The notes below the pieces were generated by a model. That model saw nothing but the letters and a program-made list of their open reading frames with translations. It did not search any database and was not told where the DNA came from. A stretch of 64,000 nucleotides of DNA, taken from contig NZ_JXQM01000013.1 in NCBI RefSeq assembly GCF_000832065.1, positions 62,001-126,000 of the forward strand, given 5' to 3'. Of this stretch, positions 8,614-18,730 are shown in pieces; the stretch's first letter is position 1, and each line of letters starts with the position of its first letter. This DNA is from Nitrosospira sp. NpAV (GTDB lineage: Bacteria; Pseudomonadota; Gammaproteobacteria; Burkholderiales; Nitrosomonadaceae). A program made the translations under genes and the position numbers.

Positions 8614-9579
8614 TTAACGCAGCAAATCCTGGCGAAAACTCCTGAATCCTTTGGCATAGCGATGATAGCGCAGTGCGACCAGCTCGCGCAGCGCACCAGG
8701 TAGCCGGCGCCAGCGCGCGTCAGGCAGCGCGGCGACCGCACGCAAAAAATTGAGTGTTTCTTCAAGACGGCGAATATTATGTCCACTATCGGGAAAGCGG
8801 TCGCCAAATTCCCGCAAGCGCTTCAGCGCTTCTTCAAAGCGGAGAGCCTGCAGGCCATGAATGGCGGCACAGGTCATGCCGCGTCTCCTGCCACGGCGCG
8901 GTATGCCAATCTGATTTGCGCCGTGTTGACGATAGGCGATCAGCGGCGTTGGTAGTGCGGACAGCTGCGATGTGGCACCCATCAGCATTGCGATCCAGGC
9001 ATCATGCACCCATATGTCAGGGATAGGCAGCAGGAGATCCCGATAACGGGAGCGAAAAGCCATCGTCGCGCCGGTTACCATGTAACGTTTGAGCAGTACC
9101 GAGAATGCGTCACCGGCATCGACCTGAGCCTGCTCTGGCCGGCGGAACCGCACTGCTTCCCATAGATGCAGTCCCAATGGATGCAAATCTTGGTCGACCA
9201 CATCGGCATCGGTAAATACCACGCTCACCCCAGAATCAGTCGTGAAGCGCTCTTCAATAAGAGCCATTTTATTCGGATACCAGACGTCGTCCTGATCACA
9301 AAGAAAAATGATGTCGCCGCTGCAGGCACGCATGGCAACTTCGAAATTACGCGTCGAGCCAAGACGCTCCCTGTTCGTCAGCAACCTTACGGGAAAGGGC
9401 GCACGCCTGGTAAAATCCAGTACGATAGCTTTTGTCGAATCAACCGAGGCATCATCGGATATCACCAGCTCCTCTGGCAACCGGGTCTGGCGCACGATAC
9501 TGTCGAGTTGCTCTGCGATGTAACGTTCACCGTTGTAAGTAGCTAAGGCAATAGACAGCGATAGCTGTGTATTCATCAT
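8614..9579 (-). CDS. Family 2 glycosyltransferase
   Basis: A 321-residue GT-A enzyme. The N-terminal beta-strand and nucleotide site read SIALATYNGERYIAEQLDSI and VISDDASVDST. The metal-binding region is LCDQDDVWYPNK (about 93-104), and an acceptor-side motif HDAWIAML follows near residue 190. This pattern is close to rhamnosyl- or galactosyl-transferases of O-antigen clusters. It is predicted to be cytoplasmic at the inner membrane face, adding one sugar from a nucleotide sugar. GAAGAG lies just before the start, where two Met codons follow each other. It forms a run with the RgpF-like gene downstream. Confidence 0.9.
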   Translation of the reverse strand: MMNTQLSLSIALATYNGERYIAEQLDSIVRQTRLPEELVISDDASVDSTKAIVLDFTRRAPFPVRLLTNRERLGSTRNFEVAMRACSGDIIFLCDQDDVWYPNKMALIEERFTTDSGVSVVFTDADVVDQDLHPLGLHLWEAVRFRRPEQAQVDAGDAFSVLLKRYMVTGATMAFRSRYRDLLLPIPDIWVHDAWIAMLMGATSQLSALPTPLIAYRQHGANQIGIPRRGRRRGMTCAAIHGLQALRFEEALKRLREFGDRFPDSGHNIRRLEETLNFLRAVAALPDARWRRLPGALRELVALRYHRYAKGFRSFRQDLLR

Positions 9580-9684
9580 CTCTTCGGCAGTTTATTAGCA
9601 GATTTCCTCTCTTGAATCTTGCTCCAAGAGCCATTACACCCCTGCTCATTGCGGAGCAACGGGCCTCCGGCCGCATCAGCAAAA

Positions 9685-11004
9685 TCATCCAAAAGCGAGA
9701 TTCACAGCGCGTTCGTCCGGATAAGGCTGGCCTTGGCTGGTCCGAGCCCGTCCTTGCTCCTCCAGCAACGCTACGTAGCGGGAAAGTACGTCCGCATCCC
9801 CCACATTGATCATTTCCTTCACGAAACGCTGGTGGTGCGCTTCAATATAAAAATTATCACAGCCGTGAGTCAGGAATCCTTCAATCTGCCGATAAACGTC
9901 ATCCCGGCAGCGCAGTTCCGTCTCGGGCAGATATTCCGCCAGGGCGGAGCGGCCCGCATGCAGATAATCGCCCGCCAGTACCGGCTTCTTCGCCTTGACC
10001 GCTTCAAATACCACCGAGGTGGCCAGGTCAATGATCACGTCCGCCCAGTTCATGAGATGGATGGAATGAATGTCTCCAGCCACGCTCACGTTCGGCAGGC
10101 GCCGCAGCGAGGCATCCCTGGTCAGGGATTGCTGCCAGCCACCACGGGTATGCGGCTTGATGATCAGCTCCACCCCCGGAAAGCCGGCAACAACGCGCAC
10201 CACTTCACCCACTTCTTCCCAGAAGGTGGAAAAGTTGCTCTTCCTCAGAAAGAGGACGACTTTGAGCCGGCTGCCGGAGCGCGTCAGCGGCGAAGGCGGC
10301 ATCAGCGTGGCCAGCTTGGCGAGCCATTCGTCACAGTAGCGCGGCGACCCCAGCACGGCAAGCTTCTGGTTGTCCATGAAGGGCCGAAAACGCACGGAGC
10401 AGAGTTCATTCGGAACCACCACTTTATCGAATATCCCTGCATTGGCAAAGGTGGTGTCGGGCTCCAGGCGCAACTCACGCCGCCGGATCAACTGGCTTGC
10501 ATGCGGGCTGTCTCCATGCGGCAGCGATACGGTGCCAAGCCCCATGGCGCGGGCCGTCGATAGCATGACCCCTACCCATTCCACGCAGATGGAGGAGTTT
10601 CTTTCGATCCAGTCAAATACCACCACGCCCTCATGCGCGTCCCCGAAGCTGCGGGCCAGCAGCCGTTGGGCGGTGCTGTGCCACACCGGTGCCCGCCGTC
10701 TGGCATCGTATGACTTCGCTATGGCCGCCATGATCGGGCCTATGAAAGGGCGACGCAAACTTCGGATCAGTATCAGCGTTTGCAAAAACCAGCGGGCAAA
10801 TTCAATTGGCGGCAACAGGTCACTGATATAGGCCATACGCACGCCGTTGAGCTTGCGCAGAAATTCAATGCGGTAGTCATTACGGAACCGCGAGTTGCCT
10901 ATTAGCACGATATCGCAGGTGTGACCCGAGTTGACCCACTTGTAGATCACCGGGGTAACATGATCAATGTCATTATAATGACGAAGAAAAAAAAGGGCTT
11001 TCAT
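9685..11004 (-). CDS. Capsule/CDP-glycerol-transferase-like protein of the glycan cluster
   Basis: About 439 residues from the Met that opens MKALFFLRHYNDIDHVTPVI; a longer frame reaches 11139 but its extra N-terminus is unlike the family. The layout is two Rossmann-like halves. The first has HVTPVIYKW and VLIGNSR, the second VVLFLRKSNFSTFWEEVGEVV, ELIIKPHTRGGWQ and a late segment DVIIDLATSVVFEAVKAKKPVL. Those features recall GT-B enzymes of the capsule and CDP-glycerol glycerophosphotransferase type (KPHxR, then an E/D-rich donor site). I am confident of a GT-B-type fold but not of the substrate. Confidence 0.62.
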   Translation of the reverse strand: MKALFFLRHYNDIDHVTPVIYKWVNSGHTCDIVLIGNSRFRNDYRIEFLRKLNGVRMAYISDLLPPIEFARWFLQTLILIRSLRRPFIGPIMAAIAKSYDARRRAPVWHSTAQRLLARSFGDAHEGVVVFDWIERNSSICVEWVGVMLSTARAMGLGTVSLPHGDSPHASQLIRRRELRLEPDTTFANAGIFDKVVVPNELCSVRFRPFMDNQKLAVLGSPRYCDEWLAKLATLMPPSPLTRSGSRLKVVLFLRKSNFSTFWEEVGEVVRVVAGFPGVELIIKPHTRGGWQQSLTRDASLRRLPNVSVAGDIHSIHLMNWADVIIDLATSVVFEAVKAKKPVLAGDYLHAGRSALAEYLPETELRCRDDVYRQIEGFLTHGCDNFYIEAHHQRFVKEMINVGDADVLSRYVALLEEQGRARTSQGQPYPDERAVNLAFG

Positions 11005-11166
11005 CCTATATCGGGTGGGTTGGACATGAGGCTGCGACGCGTGGTTCTTGGGATGCGGACCATGTTGCCGTGTAGACTCATGTCGGATTTTGGGAGTAAA
11101 CGCTTTCGCGAAAAATATCCATGCCTGTTGGCAGACCATGCGGCACGCAATGAAATTTGCTCTCGG

Positions 11167-12294
11167 TCACTTCAACTGCTCATACAGCAGATTCAGTATC
11201 CGGCCCGCAATATCGGATTTCTCCGGTTCGCCATCCTTGTTAAGCACCTTGACTTCGCTGCCTGCTTCCGCCGCGCTAAGTTGGATGCGGTATTGATCCG
11301 GCTTGTCGGTTGCATCGTCGCGCCAGAAGAAAAGTTTCGAAAGCAAACCGCCGCCAGCAGCACGATTATCCACATCAGGATTGATATAGCGCACGAAATA
11401 AATACCTTGGGAACGATCACGATCTTCGACGGTAAAGCCGATGCGGTCCAGCGCTAATCCAACGCGGCGCCAGGAGCGGTCGAACGGCTCGTTCAGGGTA
11501 AGTATTCCTCCCTTTTCACGGTCAATACGTGCACGCTCCTGGGCGGTGCCGGAATTGGCCAATACTGTTCTGGCACGCTCTTCCTCAACGCCAAAGCGCA
11601 TCATCAAGCGGGCGAGCATCTCGGCTTCCAGCTCCGGATCGGGGGGACGAGGCTGCCATACCGTGCGGACATTGCCCTCCATCACTTCGTCCATGCCACG
11701 ATGGCTAATGTAAATTTCGGTGGTACCCCCTTCCCCCCGCTCTAGGCGAGTCCGGAATTTATCACGCTCGGCGGTCGAATATAAGGTATCCAGGATTTTG
11801 GAAAGGGCATTACGAATAAGATCTTCTGGGATCTTGGCGCGATTTTCCGCCCAGTCAGTTTCCATCACGCCAGCTTGGGGCATTTCCACCTTGATGATAA
11901 AACCCAATTCATGCCAAAACTCCTTTACGACCGGCCATATCGCCTCCGGTTCACCCTTCACCACCAGCCAGCGCTGGGTCCCCGAACGTTCCATGCGCAC
12001 AACGCCCTCATCCGGAGCGGTGGGTAAAACAGAAGTTTCCCCGCCACTGGCAGGATGCTTGTTTTTACGCTCTTTGTTATACGCGGAAAAGGTTGCGCTT
12101 CCCGACGGATTGATATCGGGCACAACATAACGTTCATCCGTACCGGGCGCAGTCAAATCAGGCGGCACTTCCAATGGTGGAAGTTTACCTGCCGACTTGT
12201 AATTGATTTTTTTTGCTTCCGGCAGCATATGGCAGCCTGCCATCATTGCCACCAGGCATAGCGCAGCCGCTATCCTCCATCTTATGTGTAGCAC
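11167..12294 (-). CDS. bamC: Outer membrane protein assembly factor BamC
   Basis: A 375-residue lipoprotein (signal peptide with lipobox MAGC, Cys21). Like BamC it has a flexible Pro-rich N-terminal region (KLPPLEVPPDLTAP), which in the family touches BamD, and two helix-grip domains (about 95-215 and 245-370). It belongs to the BAM complex that inserts beta-barrels into the outer membrane. It follows dapA on the same strand with a 35-base gap, the order also seen in Escherichia coli (dapA-nlpB). That context strengthens the call, since BamC sequences are poorly conserved. Confidence 0.9.
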   Translation of the reverse strand: MLHIRWRIAAALCLVAMMAGCHMLPEAKKINYKSAGKLPPLEVPPDLTAPGTDERYVVPDINPSGSATFSAYNKERKNKHPASGGETSVLPTAPDEGVVRMERSGTQRWLVVKGEPEAIWPVVKEFWHELGFIIKVEMPQAGVMETDWAENRAKIPEDLIRNALSKILDTLYSTAERDKFRTRLERGEGGTTEIYISHRGMDEVMEGNVRTVWQPRPPDPELEAEMLARLMMRFGVEEERARTVLANSGTAQERARIDREKGGILTLNEPFDRSWRRVGLALDRIGFTVEDRDRSQGIYFVRYINPDVDNRAAGGGLLSKLFFWRDDATDKPDQYRIQLSAAEAGSEVKVLNKDGEPEKSDIAGRILNLLYEQLK

Positions 12295-12329
12295 TCAACT
12301 CCTCTGGATCGCAAATTCCGCCCACCCAT

Positions 12330-13220
12330 CTATATGGCTACCCCAGCCTGATCCATCGCTTCCCGGACAATTGGATGATATTGATCCGACAATGGCGTCA
12401 AAGGCAGACGCAGACCAGAGCCTATCAACCCCATTTGGGCGACTGCCCACTTTACCGGGATCGGGTTGGCCTCAATGAACAAATCCTGGTGCAGCCTCAA
12501 CAGCTTGGCGTTGGCGGCACGAGCCGCGGCAAGATCCCCCGCGAACGCCGCAATACATATTTCATGCATCAGTCTTGGCGCGACATTGGCGGTGACTGAA
12601 ATCACGCCGTGGCTGCCCAATAACAGCAGTGCCAAGGCACTTGCATCGTCTCCGCTATAAACAAAAAAATCCCGCGGAGCCCTGCATAATAGATCGAAGC
12701 CACGCCCCATATCACCGGTTGCATCCTTGATGCCGATAATATTGGGAATCTCGGCAAGCCGCAGCACCGTATCATTGGCCAGATCCGCCACCGTCCTGCC
12801 AGGCACATTGTACAGAATCTGCGGAATATCCACCGCTTCCGCCACTGCCCGGAAGTGCTGATATAAACCTTCCTGGGTCGGTTTATTATAATAAGGAACT
12901 ACAGATAAGCTCGCATCCGCGCCGGCATCTTTTGCGTAGACTGACAGATCAATAGCTTCCCGCGTGGAATTCGCACCCGTGCCGGCAATCACCGGCACGC
13001 GCCCGGCAGCGCGCTCTACCGCGGTGCTAATGAGCAGTCGATGTTCGTCAAAATCGACTGTTGGAGACTCGCCCGTCGTACCCACCACCACGATGCCGTC
13101 GGTTCCCTCCCCTACGTGATAATCAATCAGGGTGCGAAAATGCTCCAGATCCAGCCCGCCATCTTCGTGCATGGGTGTCACAATAGCGACCAGACTGCCT
13201 TTCATTACCACACTACGCAT
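12330..13220 (-). CDS. dapA: 4-hydroxy-tetrahydrodipicolinate synthase
   Basis: About 296 residues, close to the usual 290-300. It is a TIM-barrel class I aldolase that condenses pyruvate with aspartate semialdehyde, the first committed lysine/diaminopimelate step. Visible motifs are [43 protein letters not shown] (with the catalytic Tyr), ILYNVPGRT and [10 protein letters not shown], where Lys forms the Schiff base. The start is uncertain: the Met at 13220 has GGAT upstream, while the Met at 13205 gives the family-like [11 protein letters not shown] but a poor ribosome site. bamC follows. Confidence 0.95.
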   Translation of the reverse strand: MRSVVMKGSLVAIVTPMHEDGGLDLEHFRTLIDYHVGEGTDGIVVVGTTGESPTVDFDEHRLLISTAVERAAGRVPVIAGTGANSTREAIDLSVYAKDAGADASLSVVPYYNKPTQEGLYQHFRAVAEAVDIPQILYNVPGRTVADLANDTVLRLAEIPNIIGIKDATGDMGRGFDLLCRAPRDFFVYSGDDASALALLLLGSHGVISVTANVAPRLMHEICIAAFAGDLAAARAANAKLLRLHQDLFIEANPIPVKWAVAQMGLIGSGLRLPLTPLSDQYHPIVREAMDQAGVAI

Positions 13221-13325
13221 GACATCTATCCGGCAAAAAAACGGTATTTTACCTGAATCTTGCAACTCCCAAGAATATTCGCGATATCGCGCTGCGCATC
13301 GGGTAATGCCGGGATTCTCAGCGAA

Positions 13326-15935
13326 TCATGTCTTCGAAAAAACCATTGAACCGTTTCTGCAATCCACAGTGATAGTGTCCTTGGCACCAAAGCGGCCTTC
13401 AAGTATCTCTTTCGCCAATGGATTTTCGATTTGCGCCTGAATTGCGCGCTTCAACGGCCGCGCCCCAAAAATCGGGTCGAAACCCGCTTGAGCGAGCTCT
13501 CCCAGAGCAGCATCGGTCACATTCAAAGTCATCTGGAGTTTTGTCAATCGCGCCTCCAGATATTGCAACTGTATTCGCGCAATGGATTGAATATGCTTCT
13601 CGTCCAGCGCGTGAAATACCACCACCTCATCGATGCGATTGATGAACTCGGGACGAAAATAAGCCTTCACCTCACCCATCACCGCAAGCTTGATGACTTG
13701 GTAATCATCGCCCGCCATTTGCTGGATCATTTGCGAACCGAGATTGGAAGTCATGACGACAACCGTATTCTTGAAATCCACCGTGCGGCCTTGACCGTCG
13801 GTCATGCGTCCATCATCGAGCACCTGCAGCAAAACGTTGAATACATCGGGATGCGCCTTTTCGACCTCATCCAGTAGAATCACGGAATAAGGTTTTCTGC
13901 GCACCGCTTCGGTGAGATAGCCTCCTTCCTCATAACCCACATACCCGGGGGGCGCTCCGATCAATCGGGCAACCGAATGCTTTTCCATGAATTCCGACAT
14001 GTCGATGCGGATGAGATGATCCTCGGCATCAAATAGAAAACCAGCCAGCGCCTTGCACAACTCCGTTTTACCCACACCGGTGGGTCCAAGAAACAAAAAT
14101 GAACCATAAGGCCGGTCGGGATCGGAAAGTCCAGCGCGTGAGCGGCGGATGGCATCGGACACCAGGCGGACCGCTTCATCCTGTCCGACCACTCTGTCGT
14201 GCAATTTCTGCTCCATGTGCAGAAGTTTTTCACGCTCACCCTGCATCATTTTGGAAACAGGAATACCCGTCGCGCGCGAAACCACTTCGGCGATTTCTTC
14301 CGCACCCACCTGAGTGCGAAGCAACTTCGGCTTGTTTTCCGCGCCGCTTTGCCCAGGCGTTTCGCCCTGGCGCTCCTGGTTGTTGAGTTGCGACTGCAAT
14401 TGAGCCTCCAGCTGCGGAATACGCCCGTATTGGAGTTCCGAAACTTTCTGCCAGTCGCCTTTACGGGTGGCCGCCTCTATTTCCAGCTTGACCTTCTCCA
14501 TCTCCTCTTTAATGTGCTGAGAACCTTGCACTTGCGATTTCTCAGCCTTCCAGACTTCTTCCAGATCGGCAACCTCACGCTCCAGTTTCGTTATCTCGTC
14601 TTCCAGTAAACTCAAACGCCTCTGTGAGGCCTCGTCTTTTTCCTTCCGGATCGCCTCGCGTTCGATCTTGAGCTGGATAAGCCGGCGATCGAGTCTGTCC
14701 ATCGCCTCCGGCTTGGAATCGATTTCCATGCGAATACGCGCCGCCGCCTCATCGATTAAATCAATGGCCTTATCCGGCAGGAAACGGTCGGTGATATAAC
14801 GATGAGACAATTCAGCAGCGGCAACGATGGCCGGATCAGTGATATCGACCCCATGATGCACCTCATATTTTTCCTGCAATCCGCGCAAGATGGCGATAGT
14901 TGCTTCCACTGTAGGTTCATCCACCAGCACTTTCTGGAAGCGCCGTTCCAGTGCGGCATCCTTTTCGACGTATTTACGATATTCGTCCAGGGTGGTGGCG
15001 CCTACGCAATGCAACTCGCCACGGGCCAGCGCGGGCTTGAGCATATTTCCCGCATCGATGGCGCCTTCCGCCTTGCCTGCGCCCACCATGGTATGAAGCT
15101 CATCAATAAACACAATAACGCTGCCTCCAGCCTGCGCAATCTCCTTCAAAACAGATTTCAAGCGTTCCTCAAATTCGCCACGGTACTTAGCTCCAGCCAA
15201 TAATGCAGCCATATCGAGCGAAAGCACCCGCTTGTCCTTCAAAGTTTCCGGCACTTCACCATTGATAATGCGCTGCGCCAGGCCCTCAACAATGGCAGTC
15301 TTGCCCACGCCCGGCTCCCCAATCAGAACCGGATTATTCTTGGTGCGCCGCTGCAATACCTGAATGGTGCGGCGGATTTCATCATCACGCCCGATCACTG
15401 GATCGAGCTTACCCATGCGTGCGCGCTCGGTAAGATCAAGGGTGTATTTTTTCAAGGCCTCACGGCTGCCCTCGGCTTCCGCGCTGCCTACGTTCTCGCC
15501 TCCCCTCACTGCGCTGATAGCTTGTTCCAGCGCCGCCCGATTGGCGCCGTGCTGTCTCAATAGATTGCCCGTTTCACCTTTGTCCTGACACACAGCCAGC
15601 AAAAACATTTCTGATGCGACGAACTGATCACTCCGTTTTTGCGCCTCCTTGTCGGCAACATTGAGCAGATTGCCAAGCTCGCGTGAAGCATTGATTTCTC
15701 CGCCAGTTCCCTCCACCTTGGGTAAGCGTTCTATGGTCTTCTTCAATGCCTCACGCAGGGGTGGAACATTTGTGCCGGCCCGTTGCAAGAGCGAAGTCGT
15801 AGCGCCATCCTCCTGCTGCAAGAGCGCAAGCAACAGATGTTGGGGTTCAATATAAGGATTATCCTGGCCTACAGCGATGCTCTGCGCATCAGCCAGCGCC
15901 TGCTGGAATTTGGTGGTCAACTTGTCGAAACGCAT
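13326..15935 (-). CDS. clpB: ATP-dependent disaggregase ClpB
   Basis: An 869-residue Hsp100 chaperone of normal length. In order it has an N-domain (1-145), AAA-1 with Walker A GEPGVGKT at 206-213, the long coiled-coil middle domain (about 400-530, rich in Glu/Lys/Arg heptads), and AAA-2 with Walker A GPTGVGKT near 610 and GYVGYEEGG pore-loop residues. Hexamers thread aggregated proteins through the pore together with DnaK. A near-consensus sigma-32 promoter lies upstream, so it should be heat-shock induced. Confidence 0.97.
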   Translation of the reverse strand: MRFDKLTTKFQQALADAQSIAVGQDNPYIEPQHLLLALLQQEDGATTSLLQRAGTNVPPLREALKKTIERLPKVEGTGGEINASRELGNLLNVADKEAQKRSDQFVASEMFLLAVCQDKGETGNLLRQHGANRAALEQAISAVRGGENVGSAEAEGSREALKKYTLDLTERARMGKLDPVIGRDDEIRRTIQVLQRRTKNNPVLIGEPGVGKTAIVEGLAQRIINGEVPETLKDKRVLSLDMAALLAGAKYRGEFEERLKSVLKEIAQAGGSVIVFIDELHTMVGAGKAEGAIDAGNMLKPALARGELHCVGATTLDEYRKYVEKDAALERRFQKVLVDEPTVEATIAILRGLQEKYEVHHGVDITDPAIVAAAELSHRYITDRFLPDKAIDLIDEAAARIRMEIDSKPEAMDRLDRRLIQLKIEREAIRKEKDEASQRRLSLLEDEITKLEREVADLEEVWKAEKSQVQGSQHIKEEMEKVKLEIEAATRKGDWQKVSELQYGRIPQLEAQLQSQLNNQERQGETPGQSGAENKPKLLRTQVGAEEIAEVVSRATGIPVSKMMQGEREKLLHMEQKLHDRVVGQDEAVRLVSDAIRRSRAGLSDPDRPYGSFLFLGPTGVGKTELCKALAGFLFDAEDHLIRIDMSEFMEKHSVARLIGAPPGYVGYEEGGYLTEAVRRKPYSVILLDEVEKAHPDVFNVLLQVLDDGRMTDGQGRTVDFKNTVVVMTSNLGSQMIQQMAGDDYQVIKLAVMGEVKAYFRPEFINRIDEVVVFHALDEKHIQSIARIQLQYLEARLTKLQMTLNVTDAALGELAQAGFDPIFGARPLKRAIQAQIENPLAKEILEGRFGAKDTITVDCRNGSMVFSKT

Positions 15936-15968
15936 GAGATTTCCCCGGTGAATTATGGATGACAGCTA

Positions 15969-15995
15969 TATGTGGGATCTGACCACAATTTCAAG
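15969..15995 (-). promoter_or_regulatory. Sigma-32 (RpoH)-type promoter of clpB
   Basis: Read on the minus strand, CTTGAAA (15995-15989) is an exact match to the usual heat-shock -35 element. After a 12-base spacer, CCCACATA (15976-15969) resembles the -10 consensus CCCCATnT. The ClpB ATG follows 33 bases downstream of the -10 element. Assignment uses the E. coli and betaproteobacterial RpoH consensus; no transcript start is known here. Confidence 0.75.
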
Positions 15996-16030
15996 ATAGT
16001 ACAGTGGAGCAATCCCTGCTTTTTCCCGGT

Positions 16031-17512
16031 TCAATGCTGAGGTTCTTCCGGATAAGGATACAAAATGTTGAGTGCCACACTTTTACCTGCGGTTTCCACG
16101 ATACGTACATGCTCCCGCTTCAATTGGCGGGCATGATGCAAGCCACAGGAGTAGGCGATCATATCGATTTCCTTATTCATGTTTCTGGCGTAATTGGCGA
16201 CACGCAGGTATTTCTCCGCCACGACGAGGCCGCGCTGCAAACGCCTGTTATGGGTGGTAACACCGGTAGGGCAGGTATTGGTATGGCAGCGCATCGCCTG
16301 GATGCAGCCCAATGAGAACATGAAGCCGCGGGCGTTATTGATGAAATCCGCACCTGCGCATAACGCCCACGCCGCCCGCGCCGCAGTCACCAGCTTGCCG
16401 GCCGCGATCACACGTACGCGGTTTCTCAAGCCCGATTGCAGCAACGCATCCACCACTCGCGGTAATGCTTCGGCAATGGGCAGGCTCATGTGATCGAACA
16501 GGGTCTGGGGCGCGGCGCCACTGCCGCCTTCGCCACCATCGATGGAAAGAAAATCCGGAGCATACTCGAGACCCCGGCGATTTACCGCATCACATAATTC
16601 ATTGATAAAGTGCCAACCGCCAATGGCGGCCTTTACGCCTACGGGACGCCCAGTGAGTTCGCGAATGTAGGCAATCTTGTCGAGTAGCTCATCCACGTTA
16701 CTGATATCGATATGACGATTGGGGCTAATTGAATCATGGTGGGCGGGAATACCCCGGATAGTAGCGATTTCATCGGTTACCTTGACGCCCAGCAGCATCC
16801 CGCCCTTGCCGGGTTTTGCGCCCTGGGAAAGTTTTATTTCAAATGCCTTGACTACCCTCGCGAGTTCCTTCGCCCGTGCCGGCGAGAAACTGCCGTCGTG
16901 ATTACGAATTCCATACTTGGCAGTACCGATTTGCATAACGATGTCGCACCCCCCTTCCAGATGATAAGGCGCGAGTCCGCCCTCCCCTGTATTCAGCCAG
17001 CATCCGGCCTCCGCCGCACCGAGCGACAGCGCGCGCACCGCGGGTGCCGAGATCGCGCCATAGCTCATACCGCTGATATTGATTATGGATTTCGCATGGA
17101 AAGGATGCTCGCAATAGGCATCCCCGATTGTGAGTGATGGGGTCGGCAGCCGTTCACGCTCCAGTACCGGAAAAGCGACGTTGACGAAAATGATCGAGCC
17201 AGGCTCGCGCAGATCGTTGGTGGAACCGAAACCGACGATACCGCCCTCGTTCTTTGCATTCTTGTATACCCACGTCCGGGTAGCGCGATTAAAAGGCATT
17301 TCATCCCGGTCTCCGGAAAAGAAGTACTGGCGGAAATATTCTCCTTGTTTCTCGAAGAGGAATCGCAGATGCCCGATGACCGGATAGTTACGCAGGATGG
17401 AATGCTTCTTCTGGGTTACATCCCAAATAAACCAGAATACGATAATCCCGATCAGGATCAAGCCAAGAATCGTGCCAAAACTGTAGGAAACTATCTTTAG
17501 TATCTCAGACAT
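16031..17512 (-). CDS. Membrane-anchored FMN-binding glutamate-synthase-domain protein
   Basis: A 493-residue protein with one N-terminal transmembrane segment (about 8-30) followed by a GltB-like FMN/Fe-S barrel domain. Recognisable pieces are ISGMSYGAISAPAV, NTGEGG, QIGTAKYGI, KPGKGGMLLG, SIDGGEGGSGAAPQ and a Cys-containing segment LGCIQAMRCHTNTCPTGV that would hold the 3Fe-4S cluster. It lacks the glutaminase domain of true glutamate synthase, so it is one of the stand-alone GOGAT-like proteins of uncertain reaction. The start at 17512 is preceded by GGGAGA. It is divergent from nadC across about 70 bases. Confidence 0.85.
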   Translation of the reverse strand: MSEILKIVSYSFGTILGLILIGIIVFWFIWDVTQKKHSILRNYPVIGHLRFLFEKQGEYFRQYFFSGDRDEMPFNRATRTWVYKNAKNEGGIVGFGSTNDLREPGSIIFVNVAFPVLERERLPTPSLTIGDAYCEHPFHAKSIINISGMSYGAISAPAVRALSLGAAEAGCWLNTGEGGLAPYHLEGGCDIVMQIGTAKYGIRNHDGSFSPARAKELARVVKAFEIKLSQGAKPGKGGMLLGVKVTDEIATIRGIPAHHDSISPNRHIDISNVDELLDKIAYIRELTGRPVGVKAAIGGWHFINELCDAVNRRGLEYAPDFLSIDGGEGGSGAAPQTLFDHMSLPIAEALPRVVDALLQSGLRNRVRVIAAGKLVTAARAAWALCAGADFINNARGFMFSLGCIQAMRCHTNTCPTGVTTHNRRLQRGLVVAEKYLRVANYARNMNKEIDMIAYSCGLHHARQLKREHVRIVETAGKSVALNILYPYPEEPQH

Positions 17513-17585
17513 GAACTCTCCCCCATTGCTTCCGCTAAAATACTCCATTCCCGCAACCATAATAAGAAGGTTTCAGGATAATTTC

Positions 17586-18446
17586 ATGGATCTGGAAACA
17601 GAAATCAAAAACAACGTCAACCAGGCGCTGATCGAAGACATCGGCACGGGCGATCTCACGGCGCTTCTGATTCCTGCCGGGGAAATTGCCACTGCCAGCG
17701 TTATCAGCCGTGAAAACGCGATATTGTGCGGGACAAAATGGTTCGAAGCATGTTTCCGGCACCTGGCTCCGGAAATCGAATTGTGCTGGTCGGCACAAGA
17801 CGGCGTAGCAATTAACGCCGGACAAGAACTGTGTCAGATAACTGGGAATGCTCGCATACTACTCACGGCCGAGCGTCCTGCGCTGAATTTTCTGCAATTG
17901 CTGTCCGCGGTCGCAACACAAACGCGATATTACATGGAAGCGGTGTCCGGAACCGGAGCAAAAATCGTGGACACTCGCAAGACCTTGCCCGGATTGCGGC
18001 TGGCACAAAAATATGCGGTCAGATGCGGCGGCGGCACGAATCACCGTTTGGGTTTATATGACGGCATACTCATCAAGGAAAATCATATTATCGCGGCAGG
18101 CAGCATCGAGCGAGCCCTGCGTGAAGCGGAAAGAATAGCCCCCCCAGGACTATTTATTCAGATTGAAGTGGAAACGCTGGATGACTTGCGCAACGCTCTC
18201 GCTGCCGGGGCAAGAATGATTCTCCTGGATAATTTTGATCTCGACGAATTGCGCAAGGCGGTCGCATTGAACGCACAATTGGCTAGTAGAAAAGCGATAC
18301 TGGAAGCGTCGGGAGGGATCACGCTGGAAAACGTTCGGGCTGTAGCAGAAACGGGGATGGATCGAATTTCGATCGGCAGCCTTACAAAGGATATCAATGC
18401 AGTGGATTTATCGATGCGATTTTCCACTGGTCTTGCAGGACAATAA
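17586..18446 (+). CDS. nadC: Quinolinate phosphoribosyltransferase (carboxylating)
   Basis: A 286-residue enzyme of NAD synthesis that turns quinolinate and PRPP into nicotinate mononucleotide. Family signatures are LIEDIGTGDLTA at the N-terminus, TRKTLPGLR with the RKT active-site residues, the GGGTNHRLGLYDGILIKENHI substrate loop and the C-terminal SGGITLENVRAVAETGMDRISIGSLT phosphate site. The start at 17586 has AGGA seven bases upstream; an upstream Met would add a segment unlike the family. It faces the GltB-like gene divergently. Confidence 0.97.
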   Translation: MDLETEIKNNVNQALIEDIGTGDLTALLIPAGEIATASVISRENAILCGTKWFEACFRHLAPEIELCWSAQDGVAINAGQELCQITGNARILLTAERPALNFLQLLSAVATQTRYYMEAVSGTGAKIVDTRKTLPGLRLAQKYAVRCGGGTNHRLGLYDGILIKENHIIAAGSIERALREAERIAPPGLFIQIEVETLDDLRNALAAGARMILLDNFDLDELRKAVALNAQLASRKAILEASGGITLENVRAVAETGMDRISIGSLTKDINAVDLSMRFSTGLAGQ

Positions 18447-18474
18447 AATAGACTGTTTCTTCTATCGACTGTTT

Positions 18475-18571
18475 AAGCAGGGCTGCAGTCTGGTACACTG
18501 CGATACCGATGAGAGGGAAACTCCACCATCGCCCTGCTGCTTACTCCAAATCGCCGCAGGGTTATCCCTCT
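18475..18571 (+). promoter_or_regulatory. Candidate structured RNA leader (three-way junction with pseudoknot)
   Basis: By eye the stretch folds compactly. A perfect 8-bp outer stem joins AGCAGGGC (18476-18483) and GCCCTGCT (18531-18538). Directly inside are hairpin GCAGT/ACTGC (18485-18489/18497-18501) and a short stem GATG/CATC (18508-18511/18527-18530) that abuts the outer stem. The loop of the latter, AGAGGGA (18512-18518), is complementary to TCCCTCT at 18565-18571, a possible 7-bp pseudoknot. It lies after nadC and about 230 bases before a cation antiporter operon, so a cis-regulatory RNA is plausible. No known class was assigned. Confidence 0.4.
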
Positions 18572-18730
18572 TCCCGTTCATGGTTTATAATCCCAGCATC
18601 TCATTCGATATCGAGTCAATACCTCACCAATCAGCCTCACCGGATTAATAAAAGCTGGGGTCTAATCTGGAGATTCCGTAAAGTTCTCAGGGTACAGACC
18701 GAACATCCGCATTATCCCAAAGGAGGCCGG

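Noticed and set aside
9619-10563. Long plus-strand open frame of 314 codons
   Set aside because: It is antisense to the capsule-type transferase gene, has no family motif and is Arg/His/Gln-rich in the manner of shadow frames.
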